A DNA stretch of 52,222 nucleotides from Rhizobacter sp. Root1221 (GTDB taxonomy: Bacteria > Pseudomonadota > Gammaproteobacteria > Burkholderiales > Burkholderiaceae_C): the NCBI RefSeq assembly GCF_001425785.1, contig NZ_LMDI01000004.1:74842-127063 (forward strand), read 5' to 3'. The notes beneath the pieces are model-generated. The model saw only the letters and a program-made list of their open reading frames with translations, was not told the DNA's origin and made no database searches. A program made the translations under genes and the position numbers. Positions 19,401 to 28,445 of the stretch are shown here, one piece after another. Each line of letters begins with the position of its first letter. Positions within the stretch are counted from its first letter, which is position 1.

Positions 19401-20585
19401 TCAGAACTTGCGGCTCACGCCCACTTGGACGGAGTCCGCACTGAAGGTGTCGAGGTTGGGGGAACCCTTGCCGAAGCTGCGCCAGTCGCCGCGCTGCTCG
19501 TAGCGTTCGTACTTGATGTCGGTGGTCCAGTCCGCGTACCGCACCTCGGCCTTCAGGCCCGCGGTGATGGCCCCGAAGGCCGACATGCGCTGGTCGACCG
19601 TCATGTACGTCTGCGGCACGATGGGGCGCGGGTAGATCGCCGCGTCCATCACCGGGTCGTAGTAGAACGACGCAGAACTCTGCGTGTGGTAGCGCAGCGA
19701 AGGGGTGAGGGCGAGCCACCGGGTCACCGGCTGCACCCACGCACCTTCGAACGTGTGCGCGCTGATGTCGAACGAATCGCGGTAGTAGCGGTAGCTCGTG
19801 CGCAGCGTGGCGTCCCACCCGGCGAAGTGGTGGTTCCAGCGGGCGAGCGCGGCGCCCTGCTTGCGGCGTTCCGGGCGCTTGTCGTTGCGCTTGTACGGGT
19901 CGGTGAAATAACCCTCGCCGTCGGTGTACGTGATGTTGGCCTGCACGAGGTCGTTCGCGGTGAGCGCGTGGGTCACCCCGGCGATCACCTCGTTGGAGCG
20001 CTTGGCCTCGTTGACCACCACCTTGTTGACCGGGTTGATGACGTCTTCCGAGTGGCCCACACCAAGCGTGAACGTGGTGTTGTTGTCGGGCGTGGCGATA
20101 CGGCCCTCGATCGACGCCGCGGTGGAGCGGTAGTCGTGTTCGGACGAATGGCTCACGCCCACGCTGACACCACCGCGGGAGAAGTGCCGCGAAATCCGCA
20201 CGTCACCTGCCTTGCGGTTGTCGCTCATGCCGGGTGCCGACGTGGCGCCGGACACGTCGGTGTAGTACTTCGGCGTGGCGCCCGACACTTCGTCGAGCAC
20301 GGCCGAGGCCTCCACCGTCCAGTCGGTGCCGATCGGTGCCTGCACGAAGACCGATGGCGACTTCGCCGTGATGCGCTTGAACTTCGTCGGTTCGGTGCCG
20401 TCGTAGTTCGGGTACTTCACCTCGACCTTCTGCTGGTCCTGGTAACGCAGGTAGCGCAGCGCGATCACGCCGTGTTCCGGCGCGGTCTCGGCCTGCGCGG
20501 CCGGGGCCGCGAGCGAGCCGTGCAGCGCGAGGGCCGCCATCACCACCTTGCCGAACGGGCGTTGGGTCTTGTCAGTTGCAGCCAC
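19401..20585 (-). CDS. DUF3570 outer-membrane beta-barrel protein
   Basis: 394 residues counted from the GTG at 20585. A signal peptide (MAALALHGSLAAPAAQA) is followed by amphipathic strands rich in aromatic residues and ending in Phe (VQVGVSRKF), as in outer-membrane barrels. ALRYLRYQDQQ, YYTDVSGAT, SEHDY and WNHHF occur as in DUF3570 proteins. The frame runs back to 20675, but GTG 20585 is chosen for a GGAGG five bases upstream and because the signal peptide then starts normally. It overlaps the end of the DUF4266 gene, whose C-terminal codons contain this Shine-Dalgarno, so translation is coupled. Function unknown. Confidence 0.85.
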   Translation of the reverse strand: MAATDKTQRPFGKVVMAALALHGSLAAPAAQAETAPEHGVIALRYLRYQDQQKVEVKYPNYDGTEPTKFKRITAKSPSVFVQAPIGTDWTVEASAVLDEVSGATPKYYTDVSGATSAPGMSDNRKAGDVRISRHFSRGGVSVGVSHSSEHDYRSTAASIEGRIATPDNNTTFTLGVGHSEDVINPVNKVVVNEAKRSNEVIAGVTHALTANDLVQANITYTDGEGYFTDPYKRNDKRPERRKQGAALARWNHHFAGWDATLRTSYRYYRDSFDISAHTFEGAWVQPVTRWLALTPSLRYHTQSSASFYYDPVMDAAIYPRPIVPQTYMTVDQRMSAFGAITAGLKAEVRYADWTTDIKYERYEQRGDWRSFGKGSPNLDTFSADSVQVGVSRKF

Positions 20586-20811
20586 AGCCACCTCCGCCCA
20601 CGCCGTAACCGCCGCTTGCGGCTTCCTTGCTCGTGTAGATGTGCTGCTGGTAGCGCTGTTCCAGCGGGTCGCCACCCATCGTCATCTCAGGCTTGGCGAG
20701 GTTGCCTTTTTCCCAGGCCTGGGGAGGTGTCAGCACACCACAGCCGGACAATCCGGCGGCCACGAGGGCCAGGGGCAGGAGGTGTTTCAAGGGTCTGCTC
20801 CGAAAGGTCAC
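20572..20811 (-). CDS. DUF4266 small lipoprotein with Cys-containing tail
   Basis: A 79-residue protein. The lipoprotein signal ends AAGLSGC (Cys24). The mature ~56 residues include TPPQAWEKGNLAKPEM, typical of DUF4266, and end in a glycine tail with two cysteines (GYGVGGGGCGCN). The paired C-terminal Cys could bind metal or heme or form a disulfide; this is inference. Start is GTG at 20811, overlapping the TlpA stop (GTGA). DUF4266 and DUF3570 genes commonly occur side by side, as here. Function unknown. Confidence 0.85.
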   Translation of the reverse strand: MTFRSRPLKHLLPLALVAAGLSGCGVLTPPQAWEKGNLAKPEMTMGGDPLEQRYQQHIYTSKEAASGGYGVGGGGCGCN

Positions 20812-21311
20812 TTGATGCTGGCGAGGGCGGCGACGATGGCGTCTTCCTGCGCACGGCGCTCGTCCGGACGGAAGCCGGCGTGCACGCGGATCACCTGGCC
20901 GTCCGGGCCCACGAGCACCGAGCTCGGCATGCCCTTGATCTGGTAACGCTTCGGGCTGTCGCCCTTCGCGTCGAACGCCACCGTGAAGTTCGCCGGGATC
21001 TCGGTGAGGAAACGGTCAGCGTCCTCGCGTTTGGCGTCCACGTTGACCGCGACGATCTGCAGGCCCTTCGAGCCGTACTTGGCCTGCATCTCGTTCATCC
21101 ACGGGAACGACTGCTTGCACGGACCGCACCACGAGGCCCAAAAGTCGACGTAGACGACCTTGCCCTTCAGCGAGGCGAGGCTGACCGGTGCCTGGGTTCC
21201 GGCCAGGTCGATCGCGGGGGCGGGTTGCCCCGGTTCGAGGGCCATCGCGGCGCCACCGCCCAGCGTGGTGATGGCGGCGATGACGATGGTGCGGAGGAAT
21301 CGGGTGTTCAT
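20808..21311 (-). CDS. TlpA-family thioredoxin-like protein
   Basis: A 167-residue exported thioredoxin. The signal peptide ends near AAMA (residue 24). The thioredoxin fold has the redox motif WCGPCK (about 62-67) in VYVDFWASWCGPCKQSFPW and the cis-Pro site in KGMPSSVLVG. Proteins of this type reduce disulfides in the periplasm, for instance before heme attachment, and take electrons from DsbD, which is in the same operon. SD AGGAC precedes ATG. It is 17 nt after the cytochrome/ASH gene and overlaps the DUF4266 start by 4 nt. Confidence 0.92.
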   Translation of the reverse strand: MNTRFLRTIVIAAITTLGGGAAMALEPGQPAPAIDLAGTQAPVSLASLKGKVVYVDFWASWCGPCKQSFPWMNEMQAKYGSKGLQIVAVNVDAKREDADRFLTEIPANFTVAFDAKGDSPKRYQIKGMPSSVLVGPDGQVIRVHAGFRPDERRAQEDAIVAALASIK

Positions 21312-21328
21312 GGAAAAGGTCCTGGAAG

Positions 21329-24300
21329 TCAGAAGGAGTTGGGGGCGCGGCGGGCGCGGTAGCCCGCGAGCAGCAGCAGCGCGAGGCCGGCGAGGGCGAG
21401 CAAGTCGATGGCACCACCGCCCGAGTCGTCGCCGCCGGCGTTGTTGGCGCCCGCATTGGCCACCATGGCACGGCCGGCCAGCGGCACGCTGCGGGTTTCG
21501 CCGCCTGCGCCGGTGACGGTCAGCACGCCGGTGCTGTCGCCGGTGGGCGTCGTAGCGACGAACGCGATCGAGACCGAGCACGAGGCATTCGGCGCCAGCG
21601 CCTGCGGGACGGTGCATGCGCCGGACGCGCTGTTGACCACCTGGAACGGGCCGCTCGTGTTGATGTCCGTGAGCATCAGCGTCGTGGTGCCGGTGTTCGT
21701 GAACTGCGCCGTGGCGGGCGCGGAGGCATGACCCATCACCCCCGTGAAGCCGAGCGAGGCCATGTCGGAGATCAGGTTCGTGCTGCCGGTGGGTGTGTCC
21801 GTCGCGGTGCCCGTGCCGGACAGCGAGATGGCGGCCGGCGCCGAGGCGTTCGACGCGATCTTCAGCGTGGCGGCGTGCGTGCCGGCGGCGGCGGGAGCGA
21901 ACCCGATGCTGACGACACAGCTCGCGCCCTGGGCCAGCGAGGCCGAGGTGCGGCAGCTGGTCTCGGACGTGGTCGTGAAGGCCGCCTTGCCGGTGCCATC
22001 GGTGCCGATGCTGGTGAACGTCACGGCGCCAGGCCCCTGGTTCGTCAGCACGAAGGACTTGCCGGCCGACGTGCGGCCCACGGCCGTGTTGTCGAACTGC
22101 GCCGTGGTGGGCGTGCCGGCCTGCCACGCGAGCACCGGACCGCTGGACACCGACAACCCGCTCAGCCCGATGGCGACCATCTGGCCCGAGCCCGTGGTCA
22201 GCATCAGCGTGCCGCTGGCGCTGCCGCCGCTGGTCGGGACGAACGTCACCGAGATCGTGCAGTTGGCGTTCACCGCGAGCGTGGCTGCGCAGGTGTTGGC
22301 CGAGACCTTGAAGGGCCCCGTCACCTCGGTTTTCGTCAGCGTCACGGCCGCCACGTTGCCGTTGGCGATCGAGACCTGCATCGGCGCGGACGTCTGGCCC
22401 GGGGCCACGGCCGTGCCGGTGAAGTCGAGCTGTGCCTTGTCGGCGGTCAGCAGGCCCGTTCCGGCGGAGGCCGCGATGCCGGAACCCGACAGCGCGACGT
22501 CACCTGGCGACGTGCCGTTCGACTCGACGCGCAGCGTGGCGGACTTGGCGCCGCTTGACGTCGGCGAGAAGGCCAGCGCCACCGTGCAGGATGCACCCGC
22601 CGCGATGGTCGTGCCGGCCTTGCAGGTCGACGTGCCCGACACCACGAACGCCGCGGCGTCCGTGCCGGCCGTCGTCACCGCGCTCAGCGTGACACTGCCC
22701 GGACCCTGGTTGGTCAGCGTGCGCGACTGCACGGCGCTGGTGGCCCCGACGGTGGTCGACGAGAACGGCCACGAGGTGGCGTTCGACGGCCAGGCGAGCT
22801 TCGGCGTGGCGGCCGTTGCCTGGCCCTTCAACGCGACGTCGACCGTCTGGGTGCCGACCGTGATGGTCAGCGTGCCAGTCGATGCGCCCGCCGCGGTGGG
22901 CGAGTAGACGACGGACAGCGTGCACGATGCGCCGGCGGCGAGCGTGGACGCCCCGGTGGCGCAAGCGCCGCTCACGCCGGACTGCAGCGCGAAGGGACCC
23001 GTCAGCTTGATGGACGAGATGGCTGCCGAGGCGGCGCTGCCGTTGCTCACCACCAGGTTCAACGGGGCCGACGTGCTGCCGGTGACCGCGCCGATCGAGC
23101 TGAAGTCGAGCGTCGACGTGCTGACCGTCACCGTGCCGGTGCCCGCGCTGGGGCTCGCGCCCGTGCCGGACAACACCACGTCACCCGGCGGCGTGCCGGT
23201 GGAGCCCACTTGCAGGTTGGCCACCTTCGAGCCGGTGCTGCCGGGCACGAAGTTGATGGACACCGTGCAGGTGGCGTTCACGGCAAGCGCGAGGCCCACC
23301 TTGCAGGTCGAACCCGAGGCGATCGCGAACGACGAGGCGGCCGCGCCAGCGGTGCCCAGCGACGTCAGCGTCACCGCACCCGGACCCTTGTTCACGAGCG
23401 TGAGGCCTTGCGACGCGCTGCTCACACCCACCACGGTGGATGCGAACGTCAGCGACGTGGTGGCCGGCTGCCAGGCGAGCACCGGCAGCGACGTGGAGGT
23501 GCCCTGGCCGGTGACCACGATGGAGTTGGGCGAGCTGATCGCGTTGGTCGTCAGCACGACCGATTCCGCCGAGTTGTCGGTGGTGGGCTTGTAGACGATC
23601 GTGATCGTGCACGACGCCGCCACTGCGAGGCTGGCCGGGCAATCATGGCTCGATACGTACTCGGCCGACGTGCTCACGATGCTGCCCACCGTCATCGGTG
23701 CCGTGCCGCTGTTCGTCAGACGAACCACGCGACCCATCGATTGGGTGTTGAACGTGACACTGCCAAACCCGACGGCGGCTTGCGACAGGGTCACTTCCGG
23801 TGCCGGCGTGTTGACGCTGGTGGCGCGCAGCGCGACGGTGGCCTCGCCGGTCTTGGCGTTCGATGCGATGGCCAGCGTGGCCGTCTTCACACCCAGCGTG
23901 ACCGGCTTGATCTCCACCGTCACGGTGCAGGTGCCCTGGGCGGGGACCGACAGCCCGTTGGTGCAGGTGCCGCCGAGCACGAACGAGCCTGCATCGGCGC
24001 CGCTCGTGCCGATGCTGCCGAGGACCAGCGCCGAACCGCCGCTGTTGGTCAGCGTCAGCGTCTTCTTGCTGCTGCTGAGCACGGCCACCACCTGGGCGCC
24101 GAGGTCGATCGACGTGGCGTCGAGCGCGATGCCGGGCTCGGGCGTGGCAGTGCCGGTGCCGGAGAAGCTCACCGTGCTCGGGCTGCCGGTCGCGTTGTGG
24201 GCGATCGTCAACGTGCCGCTGCGGGTGCCCATGGCGCCGGGGGTGAACACCACGTCGGCCACGCAGCTGCTGCCGCCGGCAACCGTGCCGCCGGCCTGGC

Positions 24301-25153
24301 AGGTGGAGCTCGCGATGAGCCGGTAGTCGCTCGATTGGCTGCCACCCAGCGTGAGGGCCGACAGCACCAGCGGGCCCGTGCCCGTGTTGCTGATGGTGAC
24401 CCGCTTCGCGGTTGAGTCGGTGGCGACCACGCTCGAGAAAGTCAGCGCGGTGGGAGACACCGTGATGGCCGGGGACGTGTTCACGGCTGCGCCGCTCAAC
24501 GACACCGTGGACTTGCCGCCCGTGCCGTTGTGCGCGATGGTCAGCGTGCTGCTGCGGTCACCGACCGCCGTGGGCTTGAAGACCACGTTGACGGTGCAGC
24601 TCGCGCCCGCGGCGACGCTGCCGCCGGCGCTGCACGAGCCGCCGGTCACGGCGAAGTCGCTGCCGGCAGTCACGCCGATCGACGAAATGGCCAGCGCACC
24701 GGTGGCACCGGCGGCGTTACCCACCGTGACGGTCTGCGCGGCGCTCGTCGTGGCCAGGTTCTGGCTCGCGAACGTCAGCGACGTCGCGGACACCGTGGCC
24801 GACGGGGTGGCGACCACCGCAATGTACGTCGGGGTAGCCTGGTACTCGTCGGCGATGTACTTCGCCAGGTGGTTGAACTCGGTGTCGGTGATGAACCCGT
24901 GCAACGGGGCCATCTTGGGAATCGACTGCGCGGCACCCTTGATGGCGTTCGCGTTGGCGCCACGCAGGATCACGGGGTCTTCCCGTGGCGTGAGGTGGCA
25001 CGACAGGCAGGTCCGGACGCCGGTGACGAAGGTCTTCTGGTAGAGCGCCTTGCCTTCGGTGGCACTTTGCGCCAGCGCAACGCCGGACGCGAACGTGGCA
25101 CCGATGGCCAGCGCCGCGAGGCGGGCGAGTGAGCGTGGAATGATATTCGTCAT
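21329..25153 (-). CDS. Giant exported cytochrome c with ten ASH-type repeats and a GlyGly-CTERM-like tail
   Basis: 1274 residues. A signal peptide (to about 28) precedes a c-type cytochrome with one heme site CLSCH (about residues 48-52) and a candidate Met ligand in SIPKMAPLHG. From about residue 115 come ten immunoglobulin-like repeats of ~100 residues, each with a late motif like ASCTVNVVFKP then STLTIAHN. These are the choice-of-anchor D / ASPM-SPD2-Hydin type. The tail GGDDSGGGAIDLLALAGL...RARR is a Gly cluster, membrane helix and basic end, like substrates of rhombosortase. ATG 25153 overlaps the DUF1552 stop (ATGA). It is probably a surface-displayed rod carrying one heme. Confidence 0.85.
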   Translation of the reverse strand: MTNIIPRSLARLAALAIGATFASGVALAQSATEGKALYQKTFVTGVRTCLSCHLTPREDPVILRGANANAIKGAAQSIPKMAPLHGFITDTEFNHLAKYIADEYQATPTYIAVVATPSATVSATSLTFASQNLATTSAAQTVTVGNAAGATGALAISSIGVTAGSDFAVTGGSCSAGGSVAAGASCTVNVVFKPTAVGDRSSTLTIAHNGTGGKSTVSLSGAAVNTSPAITVSPTALTFSSVVATDSTAKRVTISNTGTGPLVLSALTLGGSQSSDYRLIASSTCQAGGTVAGGSSCVADVVFTPGAMGTRSGTLTIAHNATGSPSTVSFSGTGTATPEPGIALDATSIDLGAQVVAVLSSSKKTLTLTNSGGSALVLGSIGTSGADAGSFVLGGTCTNGLSVPAQGTCTVTVEIKPVTLGVKTATLAIASNAKTGEATVALRATSVNTPAPEVTLSQAAVGFGSVTFNTQSMGRVVRLTNSGTAPMTVGSIVSTSAEYVSSHDCPASLAVAASCTITIVYKPTTDNSAESVVLTTNAISSPNSIVVTGQGTSTSLPVLAWQPATTSLTFASTVVGVSSASQGLTLVNKGPGAVTLTSLGTAGAAASSFAIASGSTCKVGLALAVNATCTVSINFVPGSTGSKVANLQVGSTGTPPGDVVLSGTGASPSAGTGTVTVSTSTLDFSSIGAVTGSTSAPLNLVVSNGSAASAAISSIKLTGPFALQSGVSGACATGASTLAAGASCTLSVVYSPTAAGASTGTLTITVGTQTVDVALKGQATAATPKLAWPSNATSWPFSSTTVGATSAVQSRTLTNQGPGSVTLSAVTTAGTDAAAFVVSGTSTCKAGTTIAAGASCTVALAFSPTSSGAKSATLRVESNGTSPGDVALSGSGIAASAGTGLLTADKAQLDFTGTAVAPGQTSAPMQVSIANGNVAAVTLTKTEVTGPFKVSANTCAATLAVNANCTISVTFVPTSGGSASGTLMLTTGSGQMVAIGLSGLSVSSGPVLAWQAGTPTTAQFDNTAVGRTSAGKSFVLTNQGPGAVTFTSIGTDGTGKAAFTTTSETSCRTSASLAQGASCVVSIGFAPAAAGTHAATLKIASNASAPAAISLSGTGTATDTPTGSTNLISDMASLGFTGVMGHASAPATAQFTNTGTTTLMLTDINTSGPFQVVNSASGACTVPQALAPNASCSVSIAFVATTPTGDSTGVLTVTGAGGETRSVPLAGRAMVANAGANNAGGDDSGGGAIDLLALAGLALLLLAGYRARRAPNSF

Positions 25154-26637
25154 GCTTTGAGCCACGGCAGGTTCTGGTTGGCGGCAGCCCACATCGCGTC
25201 GGTGTGGTCGTTGTTGCCGCGCACGCTCGGATAGCCGAACGCACCGTTGTTGGTGGAGTAGTCGCTGGGCTGGAGTCCCATCGAACGCAGCACCATGCCC
25301 ATGAACTGGTTGTAGATCAGGCCGCCTCGCCAGGGAATGGGTTCGTTCTTCGACCACGAGAACGCGTTCATGTCGCGGTAGTCGAGCGACTGGCCGGTCT
25401 TGAAGAACCCGCCGGCGTTGCCGAACGTGACGATCGGGATGCAGCGGTTGTGGTGGTGGCCCGGGCTGCCGCCGGAGCCGAGTTCATGGCCACTGGCCAC
25501 GAAGCCCTTGTCGAGCAGCGTGTTGCCGTCGGCGGTCTTCACGGCGTCCATCTTGCGGGCGAGGTCGAGCTGCGCACCTTCGAACTGGCGCTGCACGGCG
25601 GCGCTGTAGCCCGCGCGCTTGCTGGGGTCGGCTTCGATGTTGTGGGCGTAGTTGTTGTGCCACGCGTGTTCAGGTTCCGGTCCGAACGTGTAGCTCGTGG
25701 GGCCGCAGACGTACACGCGGCTGATGCCAGCGGCGAAGGCCGCGACGACGATGTCGTTCCAGAGCTTCTCGCACTGCACCTGGTTGTCCGGCAACCCGTA
25801 GAAGCCGGCTGCGGCCTCGACGGCCGACGTGTCGGTGGTGGGGCGGGGGAAGCTGCTGTTGACCGTCTGCTGCACCTTGCCCTGCACCTCCGACAGCATC
25901 GTGAGGTACTCGTCGAGGCGCGTGCGGCAATCGGCGGAGCAGCGCGGGTCGGCCTTCACGAGCGCGGCGTGTTCCTTCACGCTGTCGACCAGCACGGTCT
26001 GTGCCGGCGCGTTGGGCGTGGTCGGGGTGGTCGAGGTCTTGAACAGGCGATCGAAGAGCTTGACGTTGCTTTCGGCGGTCTCCTGCGCCTGCACGACGCC
26101 CGAGGACGTCTGTGACAGCGACACGGGGTTGCGCACGATCACCGGCTGCAGCGGGCTGCTCGGGTAGAACGTCTTGGAGGCGCCCAGCACCTGGTCGATG
26201 GTCGGGTTGGCCGCGTCACCGCCGAGCGGGCCGCCACGGTTGTGGCCCACGCCGGTCGCGAAGTCGAGACCGTTGATGACGTTCATCAGGCTCAGCATGC
26301 GGGGCGTCAGGTTGGAACTCTGCGCCTGCAGGATCTCGCTGAGCACAACCTTGCCGCCCGTCACCGCGGTGGGCAGCGGGGTGTTGCGCACGTCGATGCC
26401 GGCGAAGTTCTGGGTCTGGCCCGGCGTCAGGCCGAGCAGCGAGCCGTAGAACTGGTCCTGCATCACGCCGTGCCACGTGGTCATGTGCGCGAAGTAGCGC
26501 TCGGACGAGGCCGCGGCCAGCGTCTGGGCTTCCGCGTTGCGCGGCAGCAGCGACGGGAGCAGCGGGAGGGCCAGCGCGGCGCCACCGGCGCCCACGAGGA
26601 ATTGGCGGCGCGAGACGGGATCGAATTTGGGTTTCAT
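25150..26637 (-). CDS. DUF1552 protein, Tat-exported
   Basis: 495 residues. The start MKPKFDPVSRRQFLVGAGG followed by a hydrophobic stretch is a twin-arginine signal, predicting export of a folded, possibly cofactor-bearing protein. Typical DUF1552 features are HMTTWHGVMQ, MLSLMNVINGLDF, HNRGGPLGGD (His-Asn) and GSGGSPGHHHNRCIPIV with a His cluster near residue 400. The family is distantly like DUF1501/sulfatase-type proteins and has no known activity. It usually pairs with DUF1592 proteins, as here. It overlaps that gene by 4 nt (ATGA) and the cytochrome/ASH gene by 4 nt. Confidence 0.9.
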   Translation of the reverse strand: MKPKFDPVSRRQFLVGAGGAALALPLLPSLLPRNAEAQTLAAASSERYFAHMTTWHGVMQDQFYGSLLGLTPGQTQNFAGIDVRNTPLPTAVTGGKVVLSEILQAQSSNLTPRMLSLMNVINGLDFATGVGHNRGGPLGGDAANPTIDQVLGASKTFYPSSPLQPVIVRNPVSLSQTSSGVVQAQETAESNVKLFDRLFKTSTTPTTPNAPAQTVLVDSVKEHAALVKADPRCSADCRTRLDEYLTMLSEVQGKVQQTVNSSFPRPTTDTSAVEAAAGFYGLPDNQVQCEKLWNDIVVAAFAAGISRVYVCGPTSYTFGPEPEHAWHNNYAHNIEADPSKRAGYSAAVQRQFEGAQLDLARKMDAVKTADGNTLLDKGFVASGHELGSGGSPGHHHNRCIPIVTFGNAGGFFKTGQSLDYRDMNAFSWSKNEPIPWRGGLIYNQFMGMVLRSMGLQPSDYSTNNGAFGYPSVRGNNDHTDAMWAAANQNLPWLKA

Positions 26638-28445
26638 TGCGGCCTCTGGATCGACTTGAACTCGTCGCGGGTGACGATGGATGCAAACAGGCTCCGCAGG
26701 TTGGCGCCGTTGGCGGCCTGCAGGCGCACGGTGTCGATCACCGACGCATCGTTGGCGGTGTCGGCGCGGCCGAATGCGTAGCGGAAGTAATTGCGGGCGA
26801 AGCAGCCTTCGAAGGCGCCGCTGTCGAGCACGTACTGCTGCGCCTGCGCTGCGGTCGAGATCGAGCGTTCGGTCATGCCGTCGAGCAGGGCCACGACGGC
26901 GGTGTCGATCGGCTTCTCGCCGCGCGATGCGCCGGCGTCGTCACGCACGACTTCGCTGGCGCGCACGCGGCCGAGCGAGTCGAAGCGTTCGAACACGAAG
27001 CCCCACGGGTTCAGCGAGGTCTTGTGGCAGGCCACGCAGGCGGTGTTCGGCATCTCGGTGATGCGCTCGGTGCGTTCGCGCGTGGTGAGCACGGGCGTCA
27101 GGTCGGCCGCGGCGTTCGTCTGGTTCATCGCGGGCGGGGGCAGCGACTGGCAGGTCAACGCGCTCAGCACCTTGGCGCCGCGCTGGATCGGCAGTGTCGT
27201 GTCGGATGAACCGTTGGCGAGCACCCCGACGCGGGTCAGCAGGCCCACGCGATCGGCTTCGGTGAAGGTGGGCGGCGTGCCGGTTCCGTTCCAGACGGTG
27301 GTCTTGTACAACGTGGCGATGTCGGCCGTCTTCGCGAACGAGTGGCGGTCGGTCAGCACCTGTTGCAGCGAGCCGTTCCGGGAGGCGACGTACGACACCA
27401 TGTCGAGCACCTCGTCGATGGCCGCATCGCGGGTGGTGGCGAGCGGCTTGTACGAGCCGGCGAAGGCGTCGAATTTCGCGTTTCCGACCTTGCCGTTCAT
27501 GGGAACGAGGTCATCGAGTCGCAACCATTGGCGGAAGAAGCTGCGCAGCGCGGCGTCGGCGCGGGCGTCGCCCATCAGGCGGGTGACCTGCTGCTGGTAC
27601 ACCGAGGGCTGCAGCAGCGTGCCGTTGTCGGCGGCGGCGGCCAGCGTGGCGTCAGGCAGGGTGTCCCACAGGTGAAGCGACAGGCGGGTGGCCAGTTCGT
27701 GGGCCGACAGCGGCACGCAGGCGCTGCTGGTGTCGGTGGTGGTGGCGCCGCGCTCGAGCACGAAGTACGACTGCGGCGACGCGATCATGGTGGCCAGCAC
27801 CTTGGTGACCGCGGCGCGGTCGGTGGCCCCGTTGGCGACCTTCTTGTAGACCGCCACTTCGGCGTCGGTCAGCGGCTGGCGGAACAGCGTGCGGCCGGCA
27901 CGGCGGATGAAGTTGGTGAGGCAGGCGTCGCCGGTGCAGTTGCCGACGATCGTCGCGGCGCGCTGGTCGGTGCTGGCCAGGTCGGCGGCGAGCGCTTGGG
28001 CCACGCTGTGGATGCCGGTCACCTGGCGGGTCGTGACGGTGGGGTCGAGTCGGTAGTAACCCTGGTGCCGGGCGGTCTCGGGGTTGATCGACGCGTCCAG
28101 CGGGAACTGGGCGGTGTCGAGCACGAGGGTGCGGATGCGGGCGGGCAGGGCGCTGTCGGTGATCAGCGAGGCGGACCAGTCGGTCAGCACGTTGAGGTAC
28201 TGGGTCCGTGTCAGCCGGCGCGGCAGCACGGCGCTGAAGCAGCCCGGTGCCGACGTCGTGGCAGCAGCCGTGGCGCGTACCGGGGCCGATTGGGCGTGCG
28301 GGTCGGTCGGGATGCCGACGGTCGGCGCGGCGTCGGGCGCGCGCGTGTTGGGGGTGGAAGTGCTTTCCTGGCTGTCGTTGCCATTGCACGCGTGCAAGGC
28401 AGCGGCCAGCATCAGCCATCCACAGAGCTTGAGCGGGTGTCGCAT
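26634..28445 (-). CDS. DUF1592/DUF1588-type lipoprotein with CxxCH motif
   Basis: 603 residues; signal ends MLAAALHAC, a lipobox. Blocks in order recall the Planctomycetes-type set: RRLTRTQYLNVLTDW (DUF1587-like), AGRTLFRQPLTDAEVAVY (DUF1595-like), LSAHELATRLSLHLWDTLPD (DUF1592), then CVACHKTSLNPWGFVFERFD (DUF1588, with CVACH at about residue 475), and FARNYFRYAFGR (DUF1585). The CxxCH can bind heme c. This set is best known from Planctomycetes and myxobacteria and is usually next to DUF1552. First gene of the nine-gene cluster. Confidence 0.9.
   Translation of the reverse strand: MRHPLKLCGWLMLAAALHACNGNDSQESTSTPNTRAPDAAPTVGIPTDPHAQSAPVRATAAATTSAPGCFSAVLPRRLTRTQYLNVLTDWSASLITDSALPARIRTLVLDTAQFPLDASINPETARHQGYYRLDPTVTTRQVTGIHSVAQALAADLASTDQRAATIVGNCTGDACLTNFIRRAGRTLFRQPLTDAEVAVYKKVANGATDRAAVTKVLATMIASPQSYFVLERGATTTDTSSACVPLSAHELATRLSLHLWDTLPDATLAAAADNGTLLQPSVYQQQVTRLMGDARADAALRSFFRQWLRLDDLVPMNGKVGNAKFDAFAGSYKPLATTRDAAIDEVLDMVSYVASRNGSLQQVLTDRHSFAKTADIATLYKTTVWNGTGTPPTFTEADRVGLLTRVGVLANGSSDTTLPIQRGAKVLSALTCQSLPPPAMNQTNAAADLTPVLTTRERTERITEMPNTACVACHKTSLNPWGFVFERFDSLGRVRASEVVRDDAGASRGEKPIDTAVVALLDGMTERSISTAAQAQQYVLDSGAFEGCFARNYFRYAFGRADTANDASVIDTVRLQAANGANLRSLFASIVTRDEFKSIQRPQ

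Noticed and set aside
21728-24415. Plus-strand frames resembling low-complexity secreted proteins
   Set aside because: Antisense of the cytochrome/ASH gene, without start signals or family motifs.
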